Positions 1-7,991 of a DNA stretch of 22,256 bases are shown in pieces; position 1 is the stretch's first letter; each line of letters opens with the position of its first letter. The position numbers and the translations under genes are program-made. Origin of the DNA: Eubacterium sp. GTDB lineage: Bacteria; Bacillota; Clostridia; Oscillospirales; Acutalibacteraceae. The notes under the pieces are model-generated. The model was not told the origin of the DNA and ran no database searches. It was given only the letters and a program-made list of their open reading frames with translations. The stretch covers positions 1 to 22,256 of the forward strand of contig JAFYGD010000119.1 of the NCBI GenBank assembly GCA_017543415.1, in the 5' to 3' direction.

Positions 1-384
1 CTCCTTGTTTCACTTGTTGAAAGTAACTGGATTGCACCCGACGACGAGGTTACAACCGCTGCGGTTAAAAGATACCTTGAGCCGATTATTGAGGCTGGCT
101 GCGATACAATTATTTTAGGCTGCACGCATTTTCCGTTGCTTTCACCCATTATTCAGAAGGTTGCCGGAGAGAGCGTTAAGCTCATTGATTCGGGGCTTGA
201 GGAAGCGGAATACGTAAAAAGCGTTCTTAATGAAAAAGATATGAAAAACGAAGCTGCACACACGGGCGAATACAAATATTTTGTATCCGATAAGCCGCAG
301 AACTTTTATACCGCGGCGAACACTCTGCTCGGTGAGGACATCAGCGGCGAATGTGAATTTATTGATATATTTAAGTACATTTAA
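1..384 (+). CDS. murI: glutamate racemase, C-terminal part (5' end outside window)
   Basis: Glutamate racemase interconverts L- and D-glutamate in the cytoplasm and supplies D-Glu for peptidoglycan. The frame is open from base 1, so the gene begins left of the window; about 127 C-terminal residues are visible, roughly half of the usual 260-270. The second catalytic cysteine sits in GCTHFPLL (about bases 118-141), the signature of the C-terminal half of Asp/Glu racemases. The first catalytic Cys lies outside the window. The ATG at 136 is internal, not the start, because homologous sequence including the Cys motif precedes it. The next gene starts 2 bases after the stop, so the two are likely co-transcribed and translationally coupled. 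Confidence 0.93.
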   Translation, partial: LLVSLVESNWIAPDDEVTTAAVKRYLEPIIEAGCDTIILGCTHFPLLSPIIQKVAGESVKLIDSGLEEAEYVKSVLNEKDMKNEAAHTGEYKYFVSDKPQNFYTAANTLLGEDISGECEFIDIFKYI

Positions 385-386
385 TT

Positions 387-815
387 ATGGAACCTAAAAA
401 AGCTTTAATTAAAGTTACCGGAAAACAGAATTACGGCAATGACGACGATAAGATTGAGCTTACAACAATAGGCACCCTTGAAGAAACGGATAACGAATAT
501 ATCCTTTCCTATAACGAGGAGCTTGAACCGAACTCTGCGCCTATAAAAACGCGCCTTTCGGTACGCAAGGACGAAAAGCGGGTTGAGCTTATGCGTTCGG
601 GCGGTTTCGGCTCGCTGCTGATTATTGAGCGTTCAAGGCGCAACCTTTGCACCTATGCAACCGAATTCGGCGATTTGCTTATGGGTATTTACGGTAAGAA
701 TATTGAAAATGAAATAGAGGAAAAAAAGGGTAAAATATCCTTTGATTACGATGTTGATATCAACGGCGCGCTTACCTCGCAGAACGAGGTTACCGTTGAG
801 TTCAAAATTAATTAG
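387..815 (+). CDS. DUF1934 family protein (YwiB-like beta-barrel)
   Basis: A 142-residue soluble protein with the pattern of the DUF1934 family (Bacillus subtilis YwiB), small calycin-like beta-barrels of unknown function. Visible hallmarks are an N-terminal strand with IKVTGKQ, a middle RLSVRKDEKRVELMRSG and a C-terminal FDYDVDINGALTSQNEVTVEF, as expected for alternating barrel strands. No signal peptide or membrane segment is present. It starts 2 bases after murI without a clear Shine-Dalgarno of its own, so translation probably depends on coupling. It lies directly ahead of argS, a neighbourhood known for this family in Firmicutes. That suggests a housekeeping role, but the activity is unknown. 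Confidence 0.85.
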   Translation: MEPKKALIKVTGKQNYGNDDDKIELTTIGTLEETDNEYILSYNEELEPNSAPIKTRLSVRKDEKRVELMRSGGFGSLLIIERSRRNLCTYATEFGDLLMGIYGKNIENEIEEKKGKISFDYDVDINGALTSQNEVTVEFKIN

Positions 816-823
816 GAGATACG

Positions 824-2512
824 ATGTCAAAGTTAGTTAAACAGACAGAGGAACAGTTAAAGGAAATAATAATTTCCGCCGTAAACAGCGCCGCCGCAAA
901 GGGCGAGCTGCCGGAGGCGGAGCTTCCGCAGTTCATTATTGAAAAGCCGTCGGATAAGAAAAACGGCGATTTTTCAACTAATATTGCAATGGCGGGGGCA
1001 AGGGTTTACCGCAAGGCTCCTAAAATGATTGCGGATTCAATAGTATCAAATCTTGATTTATCGGGCACACTTTTTGAAAGGGCAGAGGTTGCCGGACCCG
1101 GATTTATCAATTTTTATCTTTCAAAGGAATACTATTCAAATATTGTTAAGGATGTAATTGACTGCGGCAGCGAATACGGCAGGAGCGATTACGGCAAGGG
1201 CAAAAAGGTTATTGTTGAATTCGTTTCCGCTAACCCGACGGGGCCTATGCATATAGGCAACGCCCGAGGAGGAGCTATCGGCGACTGTCTTGCTTCCGTG
1301 CTTGACGCGGCTGGCTATGAGGTATGGCGCGAGTTTTACGTTAACGACGCGGGTAACCAGATTGAAAAGTTCGGCGTTTCGCTTGAGGTGCGTTACCTTC
1401 AGGCTTGCGGACAGGACGTTGAAATGCCCGAGGACGCATATCACGGCGCGGATATTACCGCCCATGCGGAAGCTTTTAAAGCCGAATTCGGCGATAAATA
1501 TGTAAACGCTTCTTCAGAAGAAAGAAAAAAAGCGCTTGTTGATTTTGCGCTTCCCAAAAATATTGCAGGGCTTGAAAACGACCTTAAGCAGTACAGAATA
1601 GTTTACGATAACTGGTTCAGGGAGAGCACAGTTCATAACGACGGCTCTGTTAAAAAGGTTGTTGAGGAGCTTAAGGCAAGGGGCGTTACCTATGAACAGG
1701 ACGGCGCGCTCTGGTTTAAAGCGAGCGAATTCGGAAATGATAAGGATATAGTTATTATAAGGAGCAACGGGCTTCCCACTTATATCGTTCCCGATATTGC
1801 CTACCACTACAACAAGCTTGTAACTCGCGGGTTTGACAAGGCGATTGACGTGCTCGGCGCGGACCACCACGGCTACGTTCCGCGTATGAAGGCGGCGCTT
1901 ACTGCGCTCGGTATTGACGCCGACAGGCTTGACGTTGTTATTATGCAGATGGTTCGTCTTGTGCGTGACGGCGAAACAATCAAGCTTTCAAAGCGCAGCG
2001 GCAAGGCGATAACGCTTAACACCCTGCTTGAAGAAATACCGATTGACGCAGCGCGCTTCTTCTTCAATCTGCGCGAGCCGAATTCACATTTTGATTTTGA
2101 CCTTGAGCTTGCGGCAAAGCAGAGCAGCGAAAATCCGGTTTACTACGTTCAGTACGCCCACGCGCGCATCTGTTCGATTTTAAGAAAAGCAGAGGAGAGC
2201 GGAGCCGCCCTTACCGAGCCGACCGTTGAGGAGCTCAACCTGCTTTCAAGCGACGAGGAAAGGGAGCTTATTTCCCATCTTTCAGCCCTGACGGACGAAA
2301 TAGTTTCAGCCGCAAAGCAGTACGACCCCGCAAAGCTTACCCACTATGTTGTTGAGCTTGCAACCCTTTTCCATAAGTTTTATAACGCGCAGCGCGTTAT
2401 GTGCGAAGATGAAGGTCTTATGAAAGCAAGGCTTTACCTTTGTACCGCTGTTAAGAATACAATTAAAAACATTCTTGAGATGCTTAAAATTGAAGCACCC
2501 GAAAAAATGTAA
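824..2512 (+). CDS. argS: arginyl-tRNA synthetase
   Basis: Class I aminoacyl-tRNA synthetase that charges tRNA-Arg in the cytoplasm. The 562 residues are full length for the family (about 550-580). The N-terminal Add-1 domain occupies roughly residues 5-95. The HIGH signature appears as HIGN at 143-146 within SANPTGPMHIGNARGG, and the KMSKS-type loop as KLSKRSGKAITL from residue 387. The C-terminal DALR anticodon-binding helical domain fills about 440-562 (VYYVQYAHARICSIL is its entry). The start has an AGGAG 5-6 bases upstream and lies 8 bases after the DUF1934 stop. A radical SAM gene follows 17 bases later on the same strand. Confidence 0.97.
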   Translation: MSKLVKQTEEQLKEIIISAVNSAAAKGELPEAELPQFIIEKPSDKKNGDFSTNIAMAGARVYRKAPKMIADSIVSNLDLSGTLFERAEVAGPGFINFYLSKEYYSNIVKDVIDCGSEYGRSDYGKGKKVIVEFVSANPTGPMHIGNARGGAIGDCLASVLDAAGYEVWREFYVNDAGNQIEKFGVSLEVRYLQACGQDVEMPEDAYHGADITAHAEAFKAEFGDKYVNASSEERKKALVDFALPKNIAGLENDLKQYRIVYDNWFRESTVHNDGSVKKVVEELKARGVTYEQDGALWFKASEFGNDKDIVIIRSNGLPTYIVPDIAYHYNKLVTRGFDKAIDVLGADHHGYVPRMKAALTALGIDADRLDVVIMQMVRLVRDGETIKLSKRSGKAITLNTLLEEIPIDAARFFFNLREPNSHFDFDLELAAKQSSENPVYYVQYAHARICSILRKAEESGAALTEPTVEELNLLSSDEERELISHLSALTDEIVSAAKQYDPAKLTHYVVELATLFHKFYNAQRVMCEDEGLMKARLYLCTAVKNTIKNILEMLKIEAPEKM

Positions 2513-2529
2513 ACTATAGGAGAATTGTA

Positions 2530-3942
2530 ATGGCAAAAATCAGCCCTAAGCTGCTTCGCTTTTTCGGCGATAAGCTGCTTGATTACACCTATAAAAATCC
2601 CGAGCGCAATATGCTCAGGATAATGAAGATTGTTAAAAAGGCTGTAGGCGGAATGTATCCTGAAACAACCTTTACAAAGCCTGTTGAAATTATAACCGAT
2701 GAAAGTAATATCTGGCACGGTTATGTTTTTAACGGGCTTGAGGATATTGACCGCCGTCAGTTTAAAAATATCGCGCTTACCTTTGCTATTGACGCAGGTT
2801 ATGTCGGAACCTCAACCTTAAGGCAGAAGCGCGAGGAGCTGCACTGCAATATTCCGTGGGTTATTCTTCTTGACCCCACCTCTGCCTGCAACCTTAAATG
2901 CAAGGGCTGCTGGGCGGCTGAATACGGCCACAAATCCAACCTTTCCCTTGACGAAATGAGAAAGCTTATCCGCGAAGCAAAGGAGCTCGGAACGCATTTC
3001 TTTATGTTTACGGGCGGCGAGCCGCTTGTAAGAAAAGAGGACGTTTTAACACTTGTCCGTGAAAACCGCGACTGCCTTTTCCTCTGCTTTACAAACGGAA
3101 CTCTTATTGACGATAAGTTCTGTGAGGATATGAAGGAGGCGGGCAACCTTACCCTTGCGCTTTCCATTGAAGGCAACAAGGAAACTACGGACGCGCGCCG
3201 CGGCGAGGACACCTACGATAAGGTAATTGAGGCAATGCGCCTTCTTAAGAAGCATAAATGTCTTTTCGGCACCTCCGTTTGTTACACCTCGCAGAACTAC
3301 AAGGCTGTAACGAGCGACGAGTTTTACGATACGGAAATTGAAAACGGCGCAAAATTTGCGTGGTATTTCCACTATATGCCCGTCGGAGCGGACGCGGATA
3401 CAAGCCTTCTTCTTACACCGGAGCAGAGGGAATACGTTTACAGAGCAATCCGTGAAAAGCGCAACAGTAAAACGGGTAAGCCTATTTTCACCGTTGATTT
3501 CCAGAACGACGGCGAATTTGTAGGCGGATGTATTGCGGGCGGAAGAAACTATTTCCACGTTAATTCCGAGGGCGACGTTGAGCCCTGCGTTTTTATCCAT
3601 TACAGCGACTGCAATATCAAGGAAAAGAGCGTTTACGAATGCCTTACCTCACCGCTGTTCAGGGAATACTACAAGGGACAGCCGTTTAACGACAATATGC
3701 TCCGCCCCTGCCCGATGCTTGAAAATCCGCAGGCGCTTGTTGATATAGTAAATAAAACGGGGGCAAAGTCAACCAACCTTAACTGCCCGGAAAGCGCGGA
3801 GGCGCTCTGTGCAAAATGCGAGCATTACGCAAAGGAATGGGCTCCCGCGGCAAAGCGTATCTGGGAGGAAAAGGAGCGCTTTAAGCCCTTTACCCAGTAC
3901 TACCGCGATACCCCCGAAGCAAAAGCAGAGAAAAATAAATAA
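2530..3942 (+). CDS. radical SAM/SPASM-type protein, function unknown
   Basis: A 470-residue cytoplasmic iron-sulfur enzyme. The radical SAM cluster motif CxxxCxxC is at C120, C124 and C127 (ACNLKCKGCWAAEYG), followed by the SAM-binding TGGEP near residue 160. The C-terminal part has further cysteines at about C334 and C353 (GDVEPCVFIHYSDC), in LRPCPM, and in a final CPESAEALCAKCEH, which fit an auxiliary-cluster SPASM/Twitch-like domain. About 100 N-terminal residues precede the barrel. Family knowledge says such proteins use SAM cleavage for peptide or cofactor modification, but no precursor peptide is next to it, so the substrate cannot be named. It is the last gene of the murI-argS operon, has an AGGAG ribosome site, and is followed at once by a strong hairpin terminator. 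Confidence 0.85.
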   Translation: MAKISPKLLRFFGDKLLDYTYKNPERNMLRIMKIVKKAVGGMYPETTFTKPVEIITDESNIWHGYVFNGLEDIDRRQFKNIALTFAIDAGYVGTSTLRQKREELHCNIPWVILLDPTSACNLKCKGCWAAEYGHKSNLSLDEMRKLIREAKELGTHFFMFTGGEPLVRKEDVLTLVRENRDCLFLCFTNGTLIDDKFCEDMKEAGNLTLALSIEGNKETTDARRGEDTYDKVIEAMRLLKKHKCLFGTSVCYTSQNYKAVTSDEFYDTEIENGAKFAWYFHYMPVGADADTSLLLTPEQREYVYRAIREKRNSKTGKPIFTVDFQNDGEFVGGCIAGGRNYFHVNSEGDVEPCVFIHYSDCNIKEKSVYECLTSPLFREYYKGQPFNDNMLRPCPMLENPQALVDIVNKTGAKSTNLNCPESAEALCAKCEHYAKEWAPAAKRIWEEKERFKPFTQYYRDTPEAKAEKNK

Positions 3943-3950
3943 AAAAAATA

Positions 3951-3979
3951 AAAGACGGTTTTACCGTCTTTATTTTTAT
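3951..3979. terminator. bidirectional Rho-independent terminator
   Basis: A 9-bp perfect stem, AAAGACGGT at 3951-3959 and ACCGTCTTT at 3963-3971, closes a 3-base loop. It is T-rich on the plus strand after the stem (TATTTTTATTTT), and the A-rich run before it (3940-3953) becomes a U tract on the minus strand. It lies between two convergent genes, the radical SAM gene and the PHP gene, and can serve both. Confidence 0.88.
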
Positions 3980-4860
3980 TTTGCCTTTGCCGCAGCGGCT
4001 TCCTTTTCAGCCTTGCGCTGGGCTCTTTTCTTTTTTGCCTTGTAGCCCATCAGCTTGTCAAGATGCTCCTGGGGCGTTGCGTATGAGCCTATGGTTACTG
4101 TTTTTTCGCCGTAGGTTCCGTGGAAGTTTGAACCGCCCGTAAGAAGAAGCTTCTTCTTTTTGCAAAGCTCTGCAAGCGCTTCGGTCTGCTCCTCCGTATT
4201 AAACGGCGACCATACCTCTACTCCGTCAAGTCCCATTTCAATGTACTTTTCAATTTCATCAAAATTATCAAACTTACCGGGGTGGGCAAGAACCGCAATT
4301 CCGCCCGCGCCGTGAATTTCGTCAATAACAGTCTGAACGTCGGGATATTTTGTAGGCGCGAGGATATTGTTTTCGCTGTCAGTGCTGAAAAGCTTATGGT
4401 AAAGCTCTCCGAAAAGCTCGTCCGTATAACCCGCGTCCATTAACGCGTGCATAATATGCTGCTTGTAAAGGTTTGTTGAGCCGCTTGCATGATTGATAAT
4501 GAATTCGCTTGTAATCGGAAAACGCGCAGCTACCTTAAGCATCATTATCTGACCTGCTCTTTTTCTTGCAACCGAGGTTTTGCGGCATATAGCCTCAAGC
4601 CTGTCGGGTGAATCGGCAAGGTACGAAATAATATGAACGCTTTTGCCCGCTTCATTGTCAAATGCGGAAAGCTCAACCGCAGGGATAACGGTAACGCCGT
4701 ATCTTTTGCCTATAACCTGGCCTCTTACCGTGCCTGCAATGCAGTCGTGGTCCGTTATGGCGATAGTGTTAATTCCGCTTTTGTTAGCTATAACTATTAA
4801 ATCTTCAATGCCTACCGAACCGTCGCTGAGTTTTGTGTGGCAATGTAAATCTGCTGCCAT
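3976..4860 (-). CDS. PHP-domain phosphoesterase (RNase AM/TrpH-YciV-like)
   Basis: A 294-residue cytoplasmic PHP-family metal-dependent phosphoesterase. Metal ligands appear in order: H6 and H8 in DLHCHTKLSDG with D13, H38 in ITDHD, E63 in AVELS, H193 in LAHPGKF, and the final motif GGSNFHG (N245, H247). Relatives act on 3',5'-nucleoside bisphosphates or trim RNA 5' ends, and that general activity is inferred here. Oddities: the last motif has Asn where YciV-type proteins usually have Asp (SDFH), and the C-terminus carries a Lys/Ala-rich basic tail from about residue 274 that might bind nucleic acid. The start has an AAGGAG 7-8 bases upstream. A sigma-A-type promoter at 4915-4943 shows it is transcribed separately from maf. 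Confidence 0.88.
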   Translation of the reverse strand: MAADLHCHTKLSDGSVGIEDLIVIANKSGINTIAITDHDCIAGTVRGQVIGKRYGVTVIPAVELSAFDNEAGKSVHIISYLADSPDRLEAICRKTSVARKRAGQIMMLKVAARFPITSEFIINHASGSTNLYKQHIMHALMDAGYTDELFGELYHKLFSTDSENNILAPTKYPDVQTVIDEIHGAGGIAVLAHPGKFDNFDEIEKYIEMGLDGVEVWSPFNTEEQTEALAELCKKKKLLLTGGSNFHGTYGEKTVTIGSYATPQEHLDKLMGYKAKKKRAQRKAEKEAAAAKAK

Positions 4861-4914
4861 AACAGGACTCCTTTCAGGTAAAAAATTTGGAATGGTGCCA
4901 ATATACCTAATGTC

Positions 4915-4943
4915 ATTTTAGCACACTAAAATAAATAATTCAA
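4915..4943 (-). promoter_or_regulatory. probable sigma-A promoter of the PHP gene
   Basis: On the minus strand TTGAAT (4938-4943) and TAAAAT (4915-4920) are separated by exactly 17 bases in the 121-base gap between maf and the PHP gene. Transcription would begin near 4908, giving a leader of about 48 bases. The rest of the gap holds an A/T-rich stretch but no clear maf terminator hairpin. Confidence 0.6.
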
Positions 4944-4981
4944 CCGAAAAAGTTCAAACTGTCAATTTGGACAAAAAAACG

Positions 4982-5524
4982 TCATTTGTTGATTAACAAG
5001 TTGTTTAGTTTACTTACTGGAAGACCGACCACGTTGAAGTAGTCGCCGTGTATCTCCTCAACAAGCAGGGCGCCGTAGCCCTGAATACCGTATGCGCCCG
5101 CCTTGTCAAAGGGCTCGCCGGTTGCAATGTAGCGCTCAATGTCGCTTTCAGACAGGGGGTAAAAACGCACCTTCGTTTCGCTGTAAAAGGACTGTATTTT
5201 TTCGCCCTCAATTACGGTTACGCCGGTAAAAACGCTGTGCTCCCTGCCGCTTAACAGGCGCAGCATATCCCTTGCGGCGTCTGCGTTTGCGGGCTTTCCG
5301 AGTATTTTGCCGTCAATAGCAACAACGGTGTCTGCGCCTATAACGGTGTCACCTTCGTTTTTAAACGGAAGCGCCTTTATTCTTGAAAGCTCAAGTACTG
5401 CCTCAGCGGGTGAAATACCGTCGGGCAGGGTTTCGTCAACGTCAGCCGTTTTACATATAAAATCTTCTGTAATAAGTTTCATAAGCTCGCGCCTGCGCGG
5501 GCTTTGTGAAGCAAGAATAAGCAT
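4982..5524 (-). CDS. maf: Maf-family nucleoside triphosphate pyrophosphatase
   Basis: Maf proteins hydrolyse non-canonical or methylated NTPs (in several cases dTTP/UTP) to the monophosphate and PPi, acting as house-cleaning enzymes linked to septum control. The 180 residues match the usual 185-200. Visible motifs are the N-terminal ILASQSPRRRELM phosphate-binding loop, ELSRIKA, IGADTVV with the catalytic Asp, and GEPFDKAGAYGIQG. The start chosen is the ATG at 5524, 2 bases after the stop of the U32 gene, with an AGAGGAG 9 bases upstream. A reading from 5587 would add 21 residues lying inside the U32 gene before the conserved start and is not supported. It is the last gene of the zapA-U32-maf block. 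Confidence 0.95.
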   Translation of the reverse strand: MLILASQSPRRRELMKLITEDFICKTADVDETLPDGISPAEAVLELSRIKALPFKNEGDTVIGADTVVAIDGKILGKPANADAARDMLRLLSGREHSVFTGVTVIEGEKIQSFYSETKVRFYPLSESDIERYIATGEPFDKAGAYGIQGYGALLVEEIHGDYFNVVGLPVSKLNNLLINK

Positions 5525-5526
5525 TG

Positions 5527-7527
5527 CTATCTGACTCCTCTGAAGTAAAGCCCTCTTGTGTATTCGCCTTCGGGCTTTTTTGTACATTTGTATAAATTGA
5601 TTATATTTTCAATTTCCGTTCTGCTCTCGTCGGTAAAGTAAAAGTGAATAAAATCGGTTTTGATTTCACTTATTCTGTCGCTCATAACAAGGGAAACGGA
5701 ATTAAGTATTTCAACGCAGGGAAACTCCGAGCATTTTACGGGGAATTTATATCCCTTGCGGTCTGTCAGTACGCCCTGCTTTTTGCACTTTGCGCAGCCT
5801 ATGCGGTTTTTAACGGGGCAGTTGCGCGTAAGCATAAGCGGAAGCCTTCCGTAAGCAATTATTCCCGTATCCTCTGCGTTAATTTCAGCCGCTTGTTCAA
5901 GTGTGAGTTCAAACGAAAGAACGGGGGACGCGAACATCTGCGCAGTTTCGCTGTTTGTAATGTTCAGCCCGTAGCCGCCGTATACCTTAAAGCCGAGCTC
6001 CTCTGCGGTTTTATATGTTCCGAGGTCGGAGCACATCGCCTCTGTAACGCCCGCCTTTTTCAGCTCTGTAAGCCGTTTCTTCAGCTCTTCCTCTTTGCCG
6101 AAAAGGCCCCTCGGAATTTCAACGCCTGCGCCGTGCCTAAGCAAAAGCTCCGCGGGAGTTCCTATCGGAAGGAAAATCCTTCTGAACGGGTGATTTACGG
6201 GTATCTGCTCTGCGCTTTCAAACCTTGCCGTATAGTAAGGCAAGCCGCTTTTTATCCTCGCTTTAACGGGGGTAAAGGGAAGCGCGGTAACCTGCGGCTC
6301 CTGCGTTTCTTCAAGCTTTTCAACCGCTTCGCGGCGGAGTGCGTTTATTGCGCTTGCGGGAGCAATAAGTCCTTCGTCAAGCTCAACTGTAACATTTTCT
6401 GCATAGTAGGGCGTTCCGCCGAGCTTTGAAAGACGTTCCTTTAAGCCCTCTTCGGTCAGCGGCTTATTTAAAGCCTTTTCGGGAATACCGCCCGTTACGG
6501 TAACGCTTTTTTCGTTTGTGCTTACCGTCAGCGAAAGCTTTTCGCCCGTCTTACAGGTAAAGCCGATATTGACGGGAACGAGAGGAGTTTCCTTATCGTA
6601 AAGCCTTGCAAGCTCTTTGAGTACGGAATTCGCCGCGGTAACGTCCTCCTTAAGCCGCGTTCCGAACATATCGTTTCTTTTGCCCGTAAAGTAACCGTCG
6701 GTAAAGCCCGAACGCGCAAAAACGCTTTTTAAAACCTCTTTGTCACGCTGCGAATATTCGTTGTTTATTGCGTTTTTACAGGCGGTAACAGCCGCCGCAA
6801 CGTATTCGGGGCGTTTCATTCTGCCTTCAATTTTAAGGCTGATAACGCCCGCGCTTTCAATTTCCTTAACCTTTTCAATAAGGCTTAAATCCTTCAGCGA
6901 AAGGTCGCACCCGCCTTTGCCGTCAGCGCTGAAAGCAAGCCTGCACGGCTGGGCGCAGAGCCCGCGGTTGCCGCTTCTTCCGCCGAGCATTGCCGAAAGG
7001 TAGCACTGCCCGGAAACGCACATACAAAGCGCGCCGTGAACGAACATTTCAAGCTCCATTGATGTGGCGTTGCGTATTTCCCTGATTTCATCAAGGCTCA
7101 TTTCACGCGGTATAACTGCGCGGTAGAAGCCGAGCTCTTCAAGCCTTTTAAAGCCGTCGGGCGTTGTTACGCTGCATTGGGTTGAGGCGTGAAGCCGCGC
7201 CTGCGGAAAGCAGCTGCGAATCATTTTTGCCAGCCCGAGGTCCTGAACTATGAACGCGTCAGCCCCGCATTCAAGCGAGCGCTTAACGGTTTCATAGGCG
7301 GTTGTAAATTCATTATCAAAAACAAGGGTGTTAACGGTTACATAAACCTTAACGCCCCTTTGGTGGCAGTATCGGCATGCCTTTTTCAGCTCCTCAAAAT
7401 CAAAGTTGTGAGCCCCGCGCCTTGCGTTGAGCTCTTTTGTTCCGAGGTATACTGCGTTTGCGCCGCATCTTACAGCCGCGGTCAATGCTTCATAACCGCC
7501 GCAGGGCGCTAAAATTTCCAAACTCAT
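5527..7527 (-). CDS. U32 family protein with DUF3656 (RlhA-like RNA hydroxylation factor)
   Basis: A 666-residue protein of the U32 'peptidase' family. Residues 1-300 form the U32 barrel (EILAPCGGYEALTAAVRCGA at the start) with a cysteine set that fits an Fe-S site: C168, C170 and C175 in ALCMCVSGQC, C191 and C195 in NRGLCAQPC. A DUF3656 region follows at about 350-440 (KPLTEEGLKERLSKLGGTPYY). The C-terminal part has another Cys group, CPVKNRIGCAKCKKQG. Escherichia coli RlhA (about 650 residues, same domain order) takes part in 23S rRNA cytidine hydroxylation, and smaller relatives (TrhP) in tRNA uridine hydroxylation. An RlhA-like role is inferred from domain order and length; protease activity is doubtful for this group. 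A GGAGA precedes the ATG. It lies between zapA and maf. Confidence 0.9.
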   Translation of the reverse strand: MSLEILAPCGGYEALTAAVRCGANAVYLGTKELNARRGAHNFDFEELKKACRYCHQRGVKVYVTVNTLVFDNEFTTAYETVKRSLECGADAFIVQDLGLAKMIRSCFPQARLHASTQCSVTTPDGFKRLEELGFYRAVIPREMSLDEIREIRNATSMELEMFVHGALCMCVSGQCYLSAMLGGRSGNRGLCAQPCRLAFSADGKGGCDLSLKDLSLIEKVKEIESAGVISLKIEGRMKRPEYVAAAVTACKNAINNEYSQRDKEVLKSVFARSGFTDGYFTGKRNDMFGTRLKEDVTAANSVLKELARLYDKETPLVPVNIGFTCKTGEKLSLTVSTNEKSVTVTGGIPEKALNKPLTEEGLKERLSKLGGTPYYAENVTVELDEGLIAPASAINALRREAVEKLEETQEPQVTALPFTPVKARIKSGLPYYTARFESAEQIPVNHPFRRIFLPIGTPAELLLRHGAGVEIPRGLFGKEEELKKRLTELKKAGVTEAMCSDLGTYKTAEELGFKVYGGYGLNITNSETAQMFASPVLSFELTLEQAAEINAEDTGIIAYGRLPLMLTRNCPVKNRIGCAKCKKQGVLTDRKGYKFPVKCSEFPCVEILNSVSLVMSDRISEIKTDFIHFYFTDESRTEIENIINLYKCTKKPEGEYTRGLYFRGVR

Positions 7528-7544
7528 AATTCTCCAAAATTAAA

Positions 7545-7572
7545 GGGTGCCGAAAGGCACCCGTTTTTTTTT
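7545..7572 (+). terminator. hairpin with GAAA loop and T-run, plus-strand orientation
   Basis: GGGTGCC (7545-7551) and GGCACCC (7556-7562) form a 7-bp perfect stem around a GAAA tetraloop, followed after one G by an uninterrupted T run from 7564 that reaches the zapA stop codon. This is a textbook terminator on the plus strand, yet both flanking genes, zapA and the U32 gene, read on the minus strand. On the minus strand the same hairpin is followed only by TTTAATTTTGG, a weak U tract, so it could give partial termination between the two genes. Confidence 0.75.
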
Positions 7573-7922
7573 TATTTACCGGCGAGCCTGTTCCTGAGAT
7601 TGCTGATTTCACGGTTCAGGCGTTCAATTTCCCTGCGCGCAACGTCAACCTCCATCCTTGCTCTTGCGCTGTCCTCAAGGTAATCCTTAATCTGGGCGCG
7701 AAGGTTATCGGCGGAAGCGGTTGCTTTTTTACAGGCGTCAGCTCTGTCAAGTGCAACAAGAACAGCGCACTGAGTTGTTGAAAGCGAGGGGCTTTCCTGA
7801 CCGATTTTTTTCATTTCGTCGTCAATGAATTCGCCGAGTTCCTCAACGTAATCGGGGTCGTCCTCAGTAATTATTGTATAGCTGCTGCCGCAGATTTTAA
7901 TATTTACTCTGTTCTTTTCCAT
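7572..7922 (-). CDS. zapA: cell division protein ZapA
   Basis: ZapA binds FtsZ and promotes bundling of protofilaments at the division ring. The 116-residue protein opens with the globular head (RVNIKICGSSYTIITEDDPDY, with the typical IxICGxxYTI and DDPxYVEEL pattern) followed from about residue 65 by a long heptad-rich coiled coil ending in EIERLNREISNLRNRLAGK. The start chosen is the ATG at 7922, because an AGGTGAG stands just upstream; a start at 7943 would put that site inside the gene. It is the first gene of the zapA-U32-maf block, driven by a strong promoter at 7960-7988. Confidence 0.9.
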   Translation of the reverse strand: MEKNRVNIKICGSSYTIITEDDPDYVEELGEFIDDEMKKIGQESPSLSTTQCAVLVALDRADACKKATASADNLRAQIKDYLEDSARARMEVDVARREIERLNREISNLRNRLAGK

Positions 7923-7959
7923 ATTCTCACCTTTTGCAATCACAATTAGTATATAAGTT

Positions 7960-7988
7960 AGTATATCAACTTAGTTGAACAATGTCAA
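7960..7988 (-). promoter_or_regulatory. strong sigma-A promoter of zapA with palindromic spacer
   Basis: On the minus strand TTGACA (7983-7988, full consensus -35) and TATACT (7960-7965) are separated by exactly 17 bases. The spacer contains the 13-base perfect inverted repeat TCAACTTAGTTGA (7966-7978), well placed for a repressor. The motif TTAGTAT is repeated downstream (plus-strand view, about 7945-7964). Transcription would begin near 7953, about 30 bases before the zapA start. Confidence 0.75.
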
Positions 7989-7991
7989 CCG

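Noticed and set aside
5525..5587. Extended N-terminus for maf starting at 5587
   Set aside because: The added 21 residues lie inside the U32 gene, precede the conserved ILASQSPRR start, and the ATG at 5524 has its own AGAGGAG.
5644..6429. Plus-strand open frame (261 codons) opposite the U32 gene
   Set aside because: It is a shadow of the U32/DUF3656 coding sequence, with no ribosome site and no family pattern.
7923..7943. Earlier zapA start at 7943
   Set aside because: The AGGTGAG ribosome site would fall inside the gene; the ATG at 7922 begins right after it and matches the family N-terminus.
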